Source: an uncultured Campylobacter sp. (lineage in GTDB: Bacteria; Campylobacterota; Campylobacteria; Campylobacterales; Campylobacteraceae). Taken from it: a stretch of 48,230 bases of DNA. Shown here in pieces: positions 1 through 7,900 of this stretch (positions are counted from its first letter, which is position 1; every line of letters starts with the position of its first letter). A program made the translations under genes and the position numbers. A model generated the notes under the pieces. It searched no databases. It had not been told where the DNA came from and saw only the letters and a program-made list of their open reading frames with translations. The stretch is from positions 1 through 48,230 of the forward strand of contig NZ_CALHVN010000067.1 of NCBI RefSeq assembly GCF_938039245.1, in the 5' to 3' direction.

Positions 1-157
1 CGAAGCGTCGCCCCTTCCACCCCCAAACCCCCACCAACCCCACTGCACGTGAGATGTTGCTGCGCTATGCGCATGTTTATTTGGCGCTATCGCGCTGCAC
101 GTTTTAAATTTACGACAGAATTAAATTTAGCGTCATCAGGTTGCGGGTCTCGGCGAC
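1..157 (-). repeat. MITE-like repeat, copy 1 (partial, runs off window edge)
   Basis: The right end (about 133-157) carries a terminal repeat with core TGCGGGTCTCGGCGA (142-156). Read as reverse complement, bases about 27-157 align over their whole length with the left half of the complete copy at 4786-5055 (roughly three quarters identical by eye). The longest shared block, TTTATTTGGCGCTATCGCGC, lies at 76-95 here and at 4849-4868 (reverse strand) there. No transposase reading frame fits inside, so it resembles a non-autonomous miniature element. Its far end lies before base 1 of the window. Confidence 0.7.
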
Positions 158-333
158 TCAAATTTGAAAATTTAACTTCAAACTTGAACATAAAAAGTTA
201 AGGCGCAGTATTTTGAGATGGATTTGAATATTGTGAAGCAAAAATGAGCAAGGCTAACCAAATAGGTTGCCGCAGCGATATTTTTGCAAACTCATTCAAA
301 GACGCTCAAAAGACAAGCCGTTACTCGCCAAAA

Positions 334-942
334 TTATATAGGCAAGGCGTAGAAGCTAAACCCCTCCTGCTCAAACCCGCTCGCAAATACCTGAAATTCG
401 TCAAATTCGGCGCCGTTAAACTCCGCCCGCCAGATCGCGCCCTCCTCGTTAAATTCTCGCTCAAAGCTTAAATTTCGCTTTTCAAAATAGTGCTCAAAGC
501 GCGAGCCAAGCGCGTACGGCGTAAAAAACAGGCAAAGCGATTTTATCTCAAATTTAACTAATGCGCCGCAGCCAGCAGCCTCCTCTATCGCCGCATTTAC
601 CGCTGCGCCATAAGCTCTCACGAGTCCGCCCGTGCCTAGCTTTATCCCGCCAAAATACCGAACGATGAGCGCGCCCGCGTTTACAAGCTGGGCGCCTCTA
701 AGCGCGTTTAGCGAGGGCTGCCCGCTCGTGCCCTTTGGCTCGCCGTCGTCGCTTTGATTTTCTACTATCTGGCCGTAGCCGTTTCGCTCGCGCAGCGCCC
801 ACACGACGTGCGCGGCCTTTGGATGCTCGGCCTTTAGGCGCTCGTGCAAGGCCTTAAACTCCGAAATAGGACACAAAAAGCATAAAAACGTCGATTTTTT
901 GGCTTCAGTTTTGGTCGATACGACCCGCAAAACCGTTTGCAA
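334..942 (-). CDS. yigZ: YigZ / IMPACT family protein (UPF0029)
   Basis: A 202-residue protein of normal length for the bacterial YigZ family, which is related to eukaryotic IMPACT. Its molecular role in bacteria is not settled; binding of nucleic acid or elongation-factor-like partners has been suggested. The family signature is plain: SDDGEPKGTSGQP at residues 64-76 and VRYFGGIKLGTGGLVRAY at 94-111. The ATG sits a few bases after an AAAGGAG ribosome site (reverse strand, about 948-954). It diverges from the ABC transporter gene at 1034; the 91 bp between must hold both promoters. The C-terminal third (about 130-202) is the UPF0029 C-terminal domain and is more variable. Confidence 0.9.
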   Translation of the reverse strand: MQTVLRVVSTKTEAKKSTFLCFLCPISEFKALHERLKAEHPKAAHVVWALRERNGYGQIVENQSDDGEPKGTSGQPSLNALRGAQLVNAGALIVRYFGGIKLGTGGLVRAYGAAVNAAIEEAAGCGALVKFEIKSLCLFFTPYALGSRFEHYFEKRNLSFEREFNEEGAIWRAEFNGAEFDEFQVFASGFEQEGFSFYALPI

Positions 943-992
943 ATTTCTCCTTTAAATAAAGCCCGATTTTAGCGAAATTTTAAAAACATTCT

Positions 993-998
993 TATAAA
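993..998 (+). promoter_or_regulatory. Probable -10 box (TATAAA) for the haem operon
   Basis: TATAAA at 993-998 lies about 35 bp before the ATG at 1034, in the only gap between the divergent yigZ and ABC transporter genes. Upstream is the T/A-rich stretch usual for Campylobacter sigma-70 promoters. I see no clear Fur box of the classical form in this gap. Confidence 0.4.
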
Positions 999-1033
999 AT
1001 GGCGGCTAAAATGAAATAAGCTCTCAAAAAAGA

Positions 1034-2623
1034 ATGAAAATGTTTAAAAAAATCTCGAAAAAAACTTTTTGGCAAATCATCGCTATGATCGTATCTAGCG
1101 CCGTTTTTAGCGGCTCGGGGATCCTCATCCTAGCCTTTATCAACAAATACCTCTTAAATTTAAAAGAACAAGACGCTCAAATTTTGCTCACGTTTTTCGC
1201 ACTTTTGATTTTGTTTTTGGGCTTTTCGGTGCTCTCGCGCATCGCTCTTAGCGTGATCGGCAACGATTTTGTCTACGAGCTGCGAACCAAAACGATAAAA
1301 AGGATCCTAGATACCGCAAATCAAAAAATCGTAGCCGCGGGCAAGTCGAATTTGATCGCCTCGCTCTCAAGCGACGTGCGTAGCCTAACCGACGGCTTTA
1401 TGCAGGTGCCAAGCATCATCCAAGGCGTGCTCATCATCGGCGCGACGGGTGTTTACGTGCTTTATATCTCGGCCGAGATTTTTGCGTTTTTGGCGCTTTG
1501 GATGGGCGCTGCGACGTGGATTTGCCGATACTTCATAAAAAATATCCACAAATACTTCGAGCGATACCGCAAGTGCGAGGACGAGCTGTACCGCGACTAT
1601 GAGACCTGTATCGAAGGGCATAGGGAGCTTAGCTTAAATTTAGCCCGCGCAAAGCGGCTTTTTTGGGACCGCTTTATCCCAAACGCAAAAAGCCTACGCG
1701 AAAATATCGTAAAAGCAGAGATCCACCAATCCTTTATGAGCAACTGGCTAAACGCGGTGGCGCTAGGCGCCGTAGGTATCGAGATATATTTTTGCCTAGC
1801 CTATGACGCCGCGAGCCTGCAAGATGCGATCACGGTTGCGCTAGCGATACTTTTTTTGCGAGCGCCTCTCATGATGCTGCTTTACTCCGTACCCGCCGCC
1901 TTTCGAGCGCGTATCGCGTACGAGCGGCTGAAAAAGCTAGACCTAGCGCCATTTGAGCCTGAATTTACGCTGGGCGAAACGGCTCCGCAAATTTGGCAAA
2001 AACTGCGCCTAAAAGATATAAATTTCGCCTACGACGAAGGGAGCGAATTTGCGCTAAAGGATATAAATTTAGAAATTAGGCGCGGCGAGACGGTGTTTTT
2101 GATCGGTAAAAACGGCAGCGGCAAAAGCACGCTATTTATGATCCTAGCGGGACTTCTAGCGCCAAAAAGCGGCGAGATGCTTGCAGATGACGTCAAAATC
2201 ACAGAGTCAAATTTAAAAAGCTACGCAAACACGATTAGCGCGGTGTTTAGCGACTTTTATCTCTTTGACGAGGCAATGAGCGAGGATGAGGCGCTGATAG
2301 AGCGGCTGCTAAAAAAGATGTCGATAGAAAATAAAGTAAGCGTAAAGGACGGCAAATTTAGCACGCTAAATCTCTCTCAAGGTCAGAAAAAACGCCTCGC
2401 AATGGTCGCGACGCTGCTTGAAAAGCGTAAATTTTTGATCCTTGACGAGTGGGCAGCCGATCAAGACCCGGAGTTTAGACGGCATTTTTACGTAGAGTTT
2501 TTGCCGGAGCTTAAGGCGCAAGGATACACGATTTTTGCGATCAGCCACGACGATACGTATTTTGACGCGGCGGATAAAATTTACGAGATAAAAAACGGGC
2601 AAATCGCGCTTATTAAGGGCTAA
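1034..2623 (+). CDS. ABC exporter with fused permease and ATPase (YojI/cyclic-peptide-export type)
   Basis: A 529-residue half-transporter. The N-terminal part (about 1-300) has several hydrophobic membrane segments, the first at about 13-37. The C-terminal part is an ATPase with Walker A GKNGSGKST (about 358-366), signature LSQGQ (447-451) and Walker B FLILDE (467-472). The order permease then ATPase and the length match the YojI/SyrD/PvdE group, which exports cyclic peptides and siderophore-like compounds. It is the first gene of a same-strand run with the DUF2470-like, radical SAM and flavodoxin genes, so a link to haem, iron or tetrapyrrole export is likely but inferred. The signature has Q in place of the first G of the usual LSGGQ. 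A second ATG lies two codons downstream. Confidence 0.8.
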   Translation: MKMFKKISKKTFWQIIAMIVSSAVFSGSGILILAFINKYLLNLKEQDAQILLTFFALLILFLGFSVLSRIALSVIGNDFVYELRTKTIKRILDTANQKIVAAGKSNLIASLSSDVRSLTDGFMQVPSIIQGVLIIGATGVYVLYISAEIFAFLALWMGAATWICRYFIKNIHKYFERYRKCEDELYRDYETCIEGHRELSLNLARAKRLFWDRFIPNAKSLRENIVKAEIHQSFMSNWLNAVALGAVGIEIYFCLAYDAASLQDAITVALAILFLRAPLMMLLYSVPAAFRARIAYERLKKLDLAPFEPEFTLGETAPQIWQKLRLKDINFAYDEGSEFALKDINLEIRRGETVFLIGKNGSGKSTLFMILAGLLAPKSGEMLADDVKITESNLKSYANTISAVFSDFYLFDEAMSEDEALIERLLKKMSIENKVSVKDGKFSTLNLSQGQKKRLAMVATLLEKRKFLILDEWAADQDPEFRRHFYVEFLPELKAQGYTIFAISHDDTYFDAADKIYEIKNGQIALIKG

Positions 2624-2678
2624 AATTCAGCTTCAAACGGTTAAAATAACAAATATCATTTTTAACTAAGGAGATAAT

Positions 2679-2948
2679 ATGAAGCTGGACGAAGAAGCAA
2701 GAGAGGCCAAAGAAACGGCTCTTGGCATGATGAACGATAACTTCATCGGCATCACCGAGGATATGTGCGCGAGATTTGGCGGCTTTAAAAACCCGCAAAA
2801 CGTCAAAATGACCGATATCACCGAGGACGGCATGCATATCGCCTGCGACGAGGGCGAGGTGTTCGTGCCGTTTGAGAAAAAGGCCGAGCTAACGGTCGAG
2901 AGTCTGCGCGACGAAGTCATAAATATAGTAAATAGTATGGAAAACTAG
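2679..2948 (+). CDS. Small DUF2470/HugZ C-terminal-domain-like protein (putative haem binding)
   Basis: An 89-residue stand-alone protein after a strong AAGGAG ribosome site. The run FGGFKNPQNVKMTDITEDGM followed by GEVFVPFEKKAE resembles the C-terminal domain (DUF2470) of the HugZ/ChuZ/HutZ haem oxygenases, where a helix is followed by a beta-sheet that contacts haem. In those proteins the helix begins HMNxDH; here the equivalent is MMNDNF (17-22), so both histidines are missing. It sits 55 bp after the ABC gene and 12 bp before the radical SAM gene, in the position held by haem-carrier or haem-degrading genes in HutWXZ-type operons. A haem-carrier or accessory role is inferred; remote similarity is judged by eye. 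Confidence 0.6.
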   Translation: MKLDEEAREAKETALGMMNDNFIGITEDMCARFGGFKNPQNVKMTDITEDGMHIACDEGEVFVPFEKKAELTVESLRDEVINIVNSMEN

Positions 2949-2960
2949 CGGCGGCGCGAA

Positions 2961-4184
2961 ATGTTTGAAACCAGACAAAAGGGACACGCAGGACCGACGC
3001 GTCCCAAAAAAATAAAAATGGCGACTAACGCCGAGGTCGAGAAATTTTTAACCGAGGAGCTGCCGACGCAAAAGGACGGCGTGATCTATATCCACGTGCC
3101 TTTTTGCGATAATATCTGCTCGTTTTGCTCGATGAACCGCACGAAGCTAGAGGACGAGCTAGATAGCTACGCGCAGTATCTGCTGGGTGAGATAGAAAAA
3201 TATGGTAAATTCCCGCATCTGCAAGCTAAAAATATCCGCAGCGTCTATTTTGGCGGCGGAACTCCGACGATACTAAAAGAAAAGCACCTAGAGCCCATTA
3301 TCACGGCTCTGCGCTCGAGCTTTAATATCGCCGAGGACTGCGAATTTAGTCTAGAAACCACGCTGCATAATCTAAATTTAAGCAAAGTGCGCCTGCTAGA
3401 AAGCCTAGGCGTAAACCGCTTTAGTATCGGCGTGCAAACGTTTTCGGACAAAGGCCGCAAACTGCTAAACCGCGTCCACGACAAAAAAGGCGCGATAGAG
3501 CACCTAAAAATGATCAGGCAAAATTTTAGCGGCATGGTTTGCACGGACGTTATCTTTAACTACCCGGATCAAACTATAGACGAGGTGCTAGAAGACGCGC
3601 GCCTAGTCGATGAGCTAGAGATCGACAGCACGAGCTTTTATTCGCTTCAGCTTTTTGAGAAATCAGAGCTCGCAAAGACGGTCTCGCAGGACTACTACGA
3701 CGTGAACTACGAGCACGAGCTACACAACGCTTTCTTTGAAAAGCTACTGGGCACGGGCAACTACGAGGTGCTCGAGCATACTAAATTTAACCGTATCGGC
3801 CGCGACCGCTATCAGTACATACGCCTAAGCCACGAGGGCGCCGATATCCTGCCGCTGGGAAGAGGCTCGGGCGGAAGGCTAGGCTACTACGACATCTATA
3901 ACGCAAAAGAAAAAATGCGTATGATAAACAAAGTAGACGATAAACAGCGCGCCGAGGGACGGCTAAAAAGCCTCTTTATGTACCCAAAAATCGACCTCGC
4001 GCAGGTAAAAAACCTTGTTAGCGATGAGACATTTAGTGCGCTAATGGAGTTTTTCAAAAAATGCGAAAGCAAAGGCTATATGCGCATAGAAAACGGCTTT
4101 TTAAACTACACGACGGACGGCGTATTTTGGGGTATGTCGATCGGCACCGAAGTAGCAAATATCTCACAAAAGGACTTTGAATGA
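2961..4184 (+). CDS. ChuW/HutW-like radical SAM protein (anaerobic haem degradation)
   Basis: A 407-residue HemN-type radical SAM protein. The iron-sulfur motif CxxxCxxC is at C49, C53 and C56 (FCDNICSFC), followed by FGGGTPT in the SAM-binding region. In E. coli O157 and Vibrio, ChuW/HutW opens the haem ring without oxygen by a radical methylation, releasing iron and a linear tetrapyrrole. HemN-like coproporphyrinogen dehydrogenase is the alternative, but the length, the coupled flavodoxin and the DUF2470-like neighbour favour haem degradation. The ribosome site is weak, so coupling to the upstream gene 12 bp away is likely. The stop overlaps the flavodoxin start (ATGA, 4181-4184), a sign of translational coupling to its likely electron donor. 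Confidence 0.78.
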   Translation: MFETRQKGHAGPTRPKKIKMATNAEVEKFLTEELPTQKDGVIYIHVPFCDNICSFCSMNRTKLEDELDSYAQYLLGEIEKYGKFPHLQAKNIRSVYFGGGTPTILKEKHLEPIITALRSSFNIAEDCEFSLETTLHNLNLSKVRLLESLGVNRFSIGVQTFSDKGRKLLNRVHDKKGAIEHLKMIRQNFSGMVCTDVIFNYPDQTIDEVLEDARLVDELEIDSTSFYSLQLFEKSELAKTVSQDYYDVNYEHELHNAFFEKLLGTGNYEVLEHTKFNRIGRDRYQYIRLSHEGADILPLGRGSGGRLGYYDIYNAKEKMRMINKVDDKQRAEGRLKSLFMYPKIDLAQVKNLVSDETFSALMEFFKKCESKGYMRIENGFLNYTTDGVFWGMSIGTEVANISQKDFE

Positions 4185-4690
4185 AAAAAATAGTTATCTA
4201 CACGAGCGCGACTGGAAATACCGAGAAAGTCGGTCTTGCCATCGCAAACGAGCTTGGCTGCGAGGCGGTCAAATTTACCGAGGATCTGCACATAAATTTG
4301 GACGATTACGACTTTATCGCGCTTGGATTTTACGTCGATAAGGGCGACGCGGAGCCTAAATTTAAACGCTTTTTAAGCAAGATAAAGGGCAAGAAAACGG
4401 GCGTATTTATGACGCTAGGCATGGATCCCGAGCACGAGCACGCGATGAACTGCCTAGAAAAGGCAAAAGTCGTGCTACGCGAGGGCGAGAATGAAATTTT
4501 ACGCGAGTTTTACTGTCAAGGCGCGATCGATCCAAAGGTCATCGAGCAACTACGCAAAATGGGCGAAGCAGCCCCTGACGACCCGCGCTACGCCGTGACT
4601 CCAGAGCGCGAAGCCAGATGGGCTAGAGCTGCAACCCACCCTGACGCAAACGACCTAGAAAACGCAAAAGCGGCGTTTAAAGGTATATAA
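4181..4690 (+). CDS. Flavodoxin family protein (BilS/HmuF-like)
   Basis: A 169-residue protein beginning with a flavodoxin FMN-phosphate loop, TSATGNT (8-14). The remainder contains CQGAIDPKV and a C-terminal tail ending in HPDANDLENAKAAF, typical of the group found beside bilin reductases (BilS) and in the Fusobacterium haem-degradation operon (HmuF). It probably carries electrons to the radical SAM enzyme encoded immediately upstream, with which it overlaps by four bases. In HmuF-type systems the flavodoxin has itself been linked to tetrapyrrole breakdown, so a direct catalytic part cannot be excluded. The gene ends in a strong hairpin, closing the operon. Confidence 0.82.
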   Translation: MKKIVIYTSATGNTEKVGLAIANELGCEAVKFTEDLHINLDDYDFIALGFYVDKGDAEPKFKRFLSKIKGKKTGVFMTLGMDPEHEHAMNCLEKAKVVLREGENEILREFYCQGAIDPKVIEQLRKMGEAAPDDPRYAVTPEREARWARAATHPDANDLENAKAAFKGI

Positions 4691-4717
4691 ATTTGCCGCC
4701 CTCCGGCGGTCAAATTT
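4689..4717 (+). terminator. Hairpin terminator of the haem operon
   Basis: AAATTTGCCGCC (4689-4700), loop CTCC, then GGCGG-T-CAAATTT (4705-4717): a 12-bp stem with one bulged base, starting in the flavodoxin stop codon. The outer part of the stem is an inverted pair of AAATTTG motifs. Confidence 0.65.
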
Positions 4718-4785
4718 GCTAGATAAATTCGGCGCATTTTAACCTCATAAATTCGCGCCCTATTTTTGGCTTTATTTTAAATTTT

Positions 4786-5055
4786 ACTCACCGAGACCCG
4801 CATCTTGAAAGTGCTAAATTTGAAATGTCGCTAATTTCAAAATTTACGGCGCGATAGCGCCAAATAAATCTGCGTGCAGTTCAGCAACCTCTCACGTCGT
4901 TAGGGGTTGGGAAATTTGTTAAGGAGCAATGGAGCTCTTTTGCTTCAGTTTTGCCCAGCAACTGCAAAGCAGAGCGTAATTCAAACCCCTCCCCTTAACA
5001 AGAAAGATCAAATTTAATTTAATTTACCGCTTTCAAGGTGCGGGTCTCGGCGAGT
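4786..5055 (+). repeat. MITE-like repeat, copy 2 (complete, about 270 bp)
   Basis: The left end 4786-4811 and the right end 5030-5055 are inverted copies of a 26-bp terminal repeat differing at two positions; the conserved core is CGAGACCCGCA at the left and TGCGGGTCTCG at the right. Flanking T-run and A-run bases extend the symmetry by about four bases. An inner inverted pair, TTGTTAAGG (4916-4924) and CCTTAACAA (4993-5001), sits within. There is no coding sequence. This element fills most of the 4691-5150 gap between the haem operon and galU. A clear target-site duplication is not evident. Confidence 0.75.
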
Positions 5056-5119
5056 AAAAAATGCTATCAAGACAAGCTGCAAATTTCTGCCTTGATACTC
5101 CAAATTAGCCAAAACTCGC

Positions 5120-5125
5120 TATAAT
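5120..5125 (+). promoter_or_regulatory. -10 box for galU-pgi
   Basis: TATAAT, 25 bp before the galU ATG, with an AAAAGGAAAA ribosome site between them. No recognisable -35 box, as is common in Campylobacter. Confidence 0.6.
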
Positions 5126-5150
5126 CTCCTAAAAAATCAAAAGGAAAATT

Positions 5151-5984
5151 ATGATACAAACTTGTTTATTTCCGGCTGCGGGCTACGGCACGAGATTTTT
5201 GCCCGCGACTAAATCGCTACCAAAAGAGATGCTGCCGATCCTCACAAAACCGCTCATTCACTACGGCGTGGACGAGGCGCTGGAGGCCGGCATGAAAAAC
5301 ATGGCGTTTATAACCGGTCGCGGCAAACGCGCGCTGGAGGATTATTTTGATATCAGCTACGAGCTAGAGCATCAAATCTCTGGCACAAACAAAGAACACC
5401 TGCTAACCGAGATTAGAGAGCTAATGGCGCGTTGCACGTTTTCATTCACGCGCCAAGAGAGCATGAGAGGCCTAGGAAACGCCATCCACACGGGCAAAGT
5501 CCTCGTGCGAGACGAGCCTTTTGGCGTGGTGCTGGCTGATGATCTGTGCATCAACGAAGAGGGCGAAGGCGTGCTATCTCAAATGGTAAAAATATACGAG
5601 AAGTACCGCTGCAGCATCGTCGCGGTGATGGAAGTGCCGATCGAACAGAGCAAAAACTACGGCATCGTCACGGGTCGCGCGATCGAGGACGATCTGCTGA
5701 TGGTTAGCGACATGGTTGAAAAACCGGATCCCAAGGAAGCTCCGAGCAACCTAGCCGTCATCGGCCGCTACATCCTGACGCCTGATATTTTCACGATCCT
5801 AGAGCGCACCAAGCCCGGTAAAAACGGCGAAGTGCAGATCACCGACGCGCTAAAAGAGCAAGCCAAAGACGGCATGGTGTTAGCATATAAATTTAAAGGC
5901 AAGCGCTTTGACTGCGGTAGCGTCGAGGGCTTCGTGCAGGCGACTAATTTCTTCTACGAGCTAGGCAAAAATGCTAAAAAATGA
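5151..5984 (+). CDS. galU: UTP--glucose-1-phosphate uridylyltransferase
   Basis: A 277-residue GalU of normal length. It makes UDP-glucose from UTP and glucose-1-phosphate for surface polysaccharide and glycan synthesis. The nucleotide-binding start (FPAAGYGTRFLPATKSLPKEM, residues 7-27), the region GLGNAIHTG and the late motifs VEKPDPKEAPSNLAVIGRYIL and GEVQITDAL are all as in the family. The start is fixed by AAAAGGAAAA before the ATG. The last 14 bases overlap the start of pgi, so the pair is co-transcribed and probably translationally coupled. Confidence 0.95.
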   Translation: MIQTCLFPAAGYGTRFLPATKSLPKEMLPILTKPLIHYGVDEALEAGMKNMAFITGRGKRALEDYFDISYELEHQISGTNKEHLLTEIRELMARCTFSFTRQESMRGLGNAIHTGKVLVRDEPFGVVLADDLCINEEGEGVLSQMVKIYEKYRCSIVAVMEVPIEQSKNYGIVTGRAIEDDLLMVSDMVEKPDPKEAPSNLAVIGRYILTPDIFTILERTKPGKNGEVQITDALKEQAKDGMVLAYKFKGKRFDCGSVEGFVQATNFFYELGKNAKK

Positions 5985-7200
5985 GCTATTTTTCGAGCGT
6001 ACGCCGCTAAGCGCGATCGGCTCCTACGCCAAACGCATGAACGACGAGCTAAAAGGCGGCGAGATCGGCTACTATCACTTGCCCGAAATCGGCGCAAATT
6101 TACTAAGCCAAATCGCCGAGTTTGAAACGACGCTCGTACACGTAAAAAGCGTCGTGCTAGTAGGCATCGGCGGCAGCAGCCTAGGCGTCAAGGCGCTAAA
6201 AACGATGCTTTCAAGCGCAAAAAGGAGCCGCGAGCGTGAGCTTTATTTCCTTGATAACGTAGATGCTTTTAGCTTTGAGAGCGTTTGCGAGAGCATCAAA
6301 TTTGACGAAACGCTTTTTATTATCTCGTCAAAATCGGGCACCACGATCGAGACGATCACTCTTTTTAAGTGCGTTTTGGAGCGCTTTAAACCCTCAAATT
6401 TGAGCGCAAACTTTATCGTCATCACCGACCCCGCCTCGCCGCTAGAAGCCTACGCCAAGCAAAACGGTATCAAATTTTTTAATATTCCTAAAAACGTCGG
6501 CGGCAGATTTAGCGTGCTTAGCGCGATCGGTCTGGTACCGCTAATGCTATGCGGATACGACGCAGCAGCGCTGCTAGAGGGCGCGCGTGCGTGTAAAAAG
6601 CGTTTTTTAGAGGACGGCGACGATACGCTGCTACAAAAAGCCTACCACTACGCGACGCACAAAAACGCCAAGATCAACGTGATATTTAGCTACGGCGATA
6701 GATTTTTGGAGTTTAACGACTGGTACGTGCAGCTGTGGGCGGAGAGCCTGGGCAAGAAAAAGGGCTACAAACGCTACGGACTCACGCCCGTCGAACTCAT
6801 CGGCTCGCGCGATCAGCACAGCTTTTTGCAGCTCATCATGGACGGCGTGAAGGATAAAACGGTAAGCTTCATCAAGGTAGCCGCCGCGGACGCAAACACG
6901 GCGATACCGAGCATTAGCCTAAACGGCCTTGAGGGCTGCGACTTCGTAAACGGGCTAAATTTGAGCGAGCTAATCAACGCCCAGTGCAGCGCCACTATGC
7001 ATGCGCTCGTGCAAGAAGGCATCAGCGTAGACGTCATCGAGCTTGAGCGACTAGATGAAGCGAGCGCGGGATTTTTGATTTATTATTTTGAGCTTCTCAC
7101 GTCGGCTACGGGCATAATGCTAGGCATAAACACCTACGATCAGCCGGGCGTCGAGGTCGGCAAGCGCATACTAAAGACGATGCTAACGGCTGGAAAATAG
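5971..7200 (+). CDS. pgi: Glucose-6-phosphate isomerase
   Basis: A 409-residue phosphoglucose isomerase in the short form seen in Campylobacterota. It interconverts glucose-6-phosphate and fructose-6-phosphate. Visible motifs are VGIGGSSLG (about 64-72), the phosphate-binding SSKSGTT, and GSRDQHSFLQLIMDG containing active-site residues. Most Campylobacter lack upper glycolysis, so Pgi here probably serves gluconeogenesis, supplying glucose-6-phosphate for conversion (through a mutase not in this window) to the glucose-1-phosphate used by GalU. It overlaps galU by 14 bp and is followed directly by a terminator hairpin. Confidence 0.94.
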   Translation: MLKNELFFERTPLSAIGSYAKRMNDELKGGEIGYYHLPEIGANLLSQIAEFETTLVHVKSVVLVGIGGSSLGVKALKTMLSSAKRSRERELYFLDNVDAFSFESVCESIKFDETLFIISSKSGTTIETITLFKCVLERFKPSNLSANFIVITDPASPLEAYAKQNGIKFFNIPKNVGGRFSVLSAIGLVPLMLCGYDAAALLEGARACKKRFLEDGDDTLLQKAYHYATHKNAKINVIFSYGDRFLEFNDWYVQLWAESLGKKKGYKRYGLTPVELIGSRDQHSFLQLIMDGVKDKTVSFIKVAAADANTAIPSISLNGLEGCDFVNGLNLSELINAQCSATMHALVQEGISVDVIELERLDEASAGFLIYYFELLTSATGIMLGINTYDQPGVEVGKRILKTMLTAGK

Positions 7201-7206
7201 CTCTCT

Positions 7207-7238
7207 AATCCCGGCTAAAACGGCTTTTGGCCGGGATT
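7207..7238 (+). terminator. Terminator after galU-pgi
   Basis: A 9-bp perfect stem AATCCCGGC (7207-7215) / GCCGGGATT (7230-7238), seven bases after the pgi stop, followed by ATAATTTTAT. Confidence 0.7.
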
Positions 7239-7900
7239 ATAATTTTATCCGGGTCAGTTCTTGCGCCTGGACGCCGGATTTACGGTAAATTTAAAAAGTA
7301 AACTCAAGACCGATCCTTAAAAAGCCGAATTTATCAGACGATGCTAATCATCCGCCCCTTTCGCACGCTTTAAGCGATACAAAATAAAGCAAAAATAAAG
7401 GCAACTCAAGCTAAAAGCGTATGTTTGTTAAGTTGCTAATCCGTCGCCGTAAGCCAAAACCCTATCCCGCCAGTGTTTTGCGCGTACTACCGAAGCGGCT
7501 TAGATTTACGCGTAGCGACGCAAGTCAAAATAAATCAGGCCCATATAAACGTAACTTACAAGCACGGCTTATAACTCTCTAAAATTTTAAGCGAGTTAGC
7601 TTTAAATTTAGCGCACGAGCGAAGCGAACACCATTTAAAGGCGCTCGCCTAAATTTAGCCTTCGTAAAAACCGCTTAAGAAAAGCGATTTTAGTATTTTT
7701 TAGTTTTTAAATTTTAGCCCAAAAATTACGCACCTACGGTGCCGACTAAATTTATCCAAGAGGGCCTGACTAAATTTACCGGCCTGTTTTGCCGCGTCGG
7801 TCGCCTTTAAAAACGCACAAGACGGCAAAACGGCAAAAGTAAAAAGCGCGCAGTCAAGCTAGCGGCTTTTTCCAAGCTCCGCCGACGCAAATAACAAAAA
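7239..7900. other. Gene-free stretch between pgi and thiF
   Basis: No convincing reading frame on either strand, and no RNA gene that I recognise. It is rich in AAATTT and TAAATTTA motifs and in runs of short lysine/asparagine-like codons without an open frame. It may be decayed sequence; nothing in it is alignable by eye to a known gene. Confidence 0.5.
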
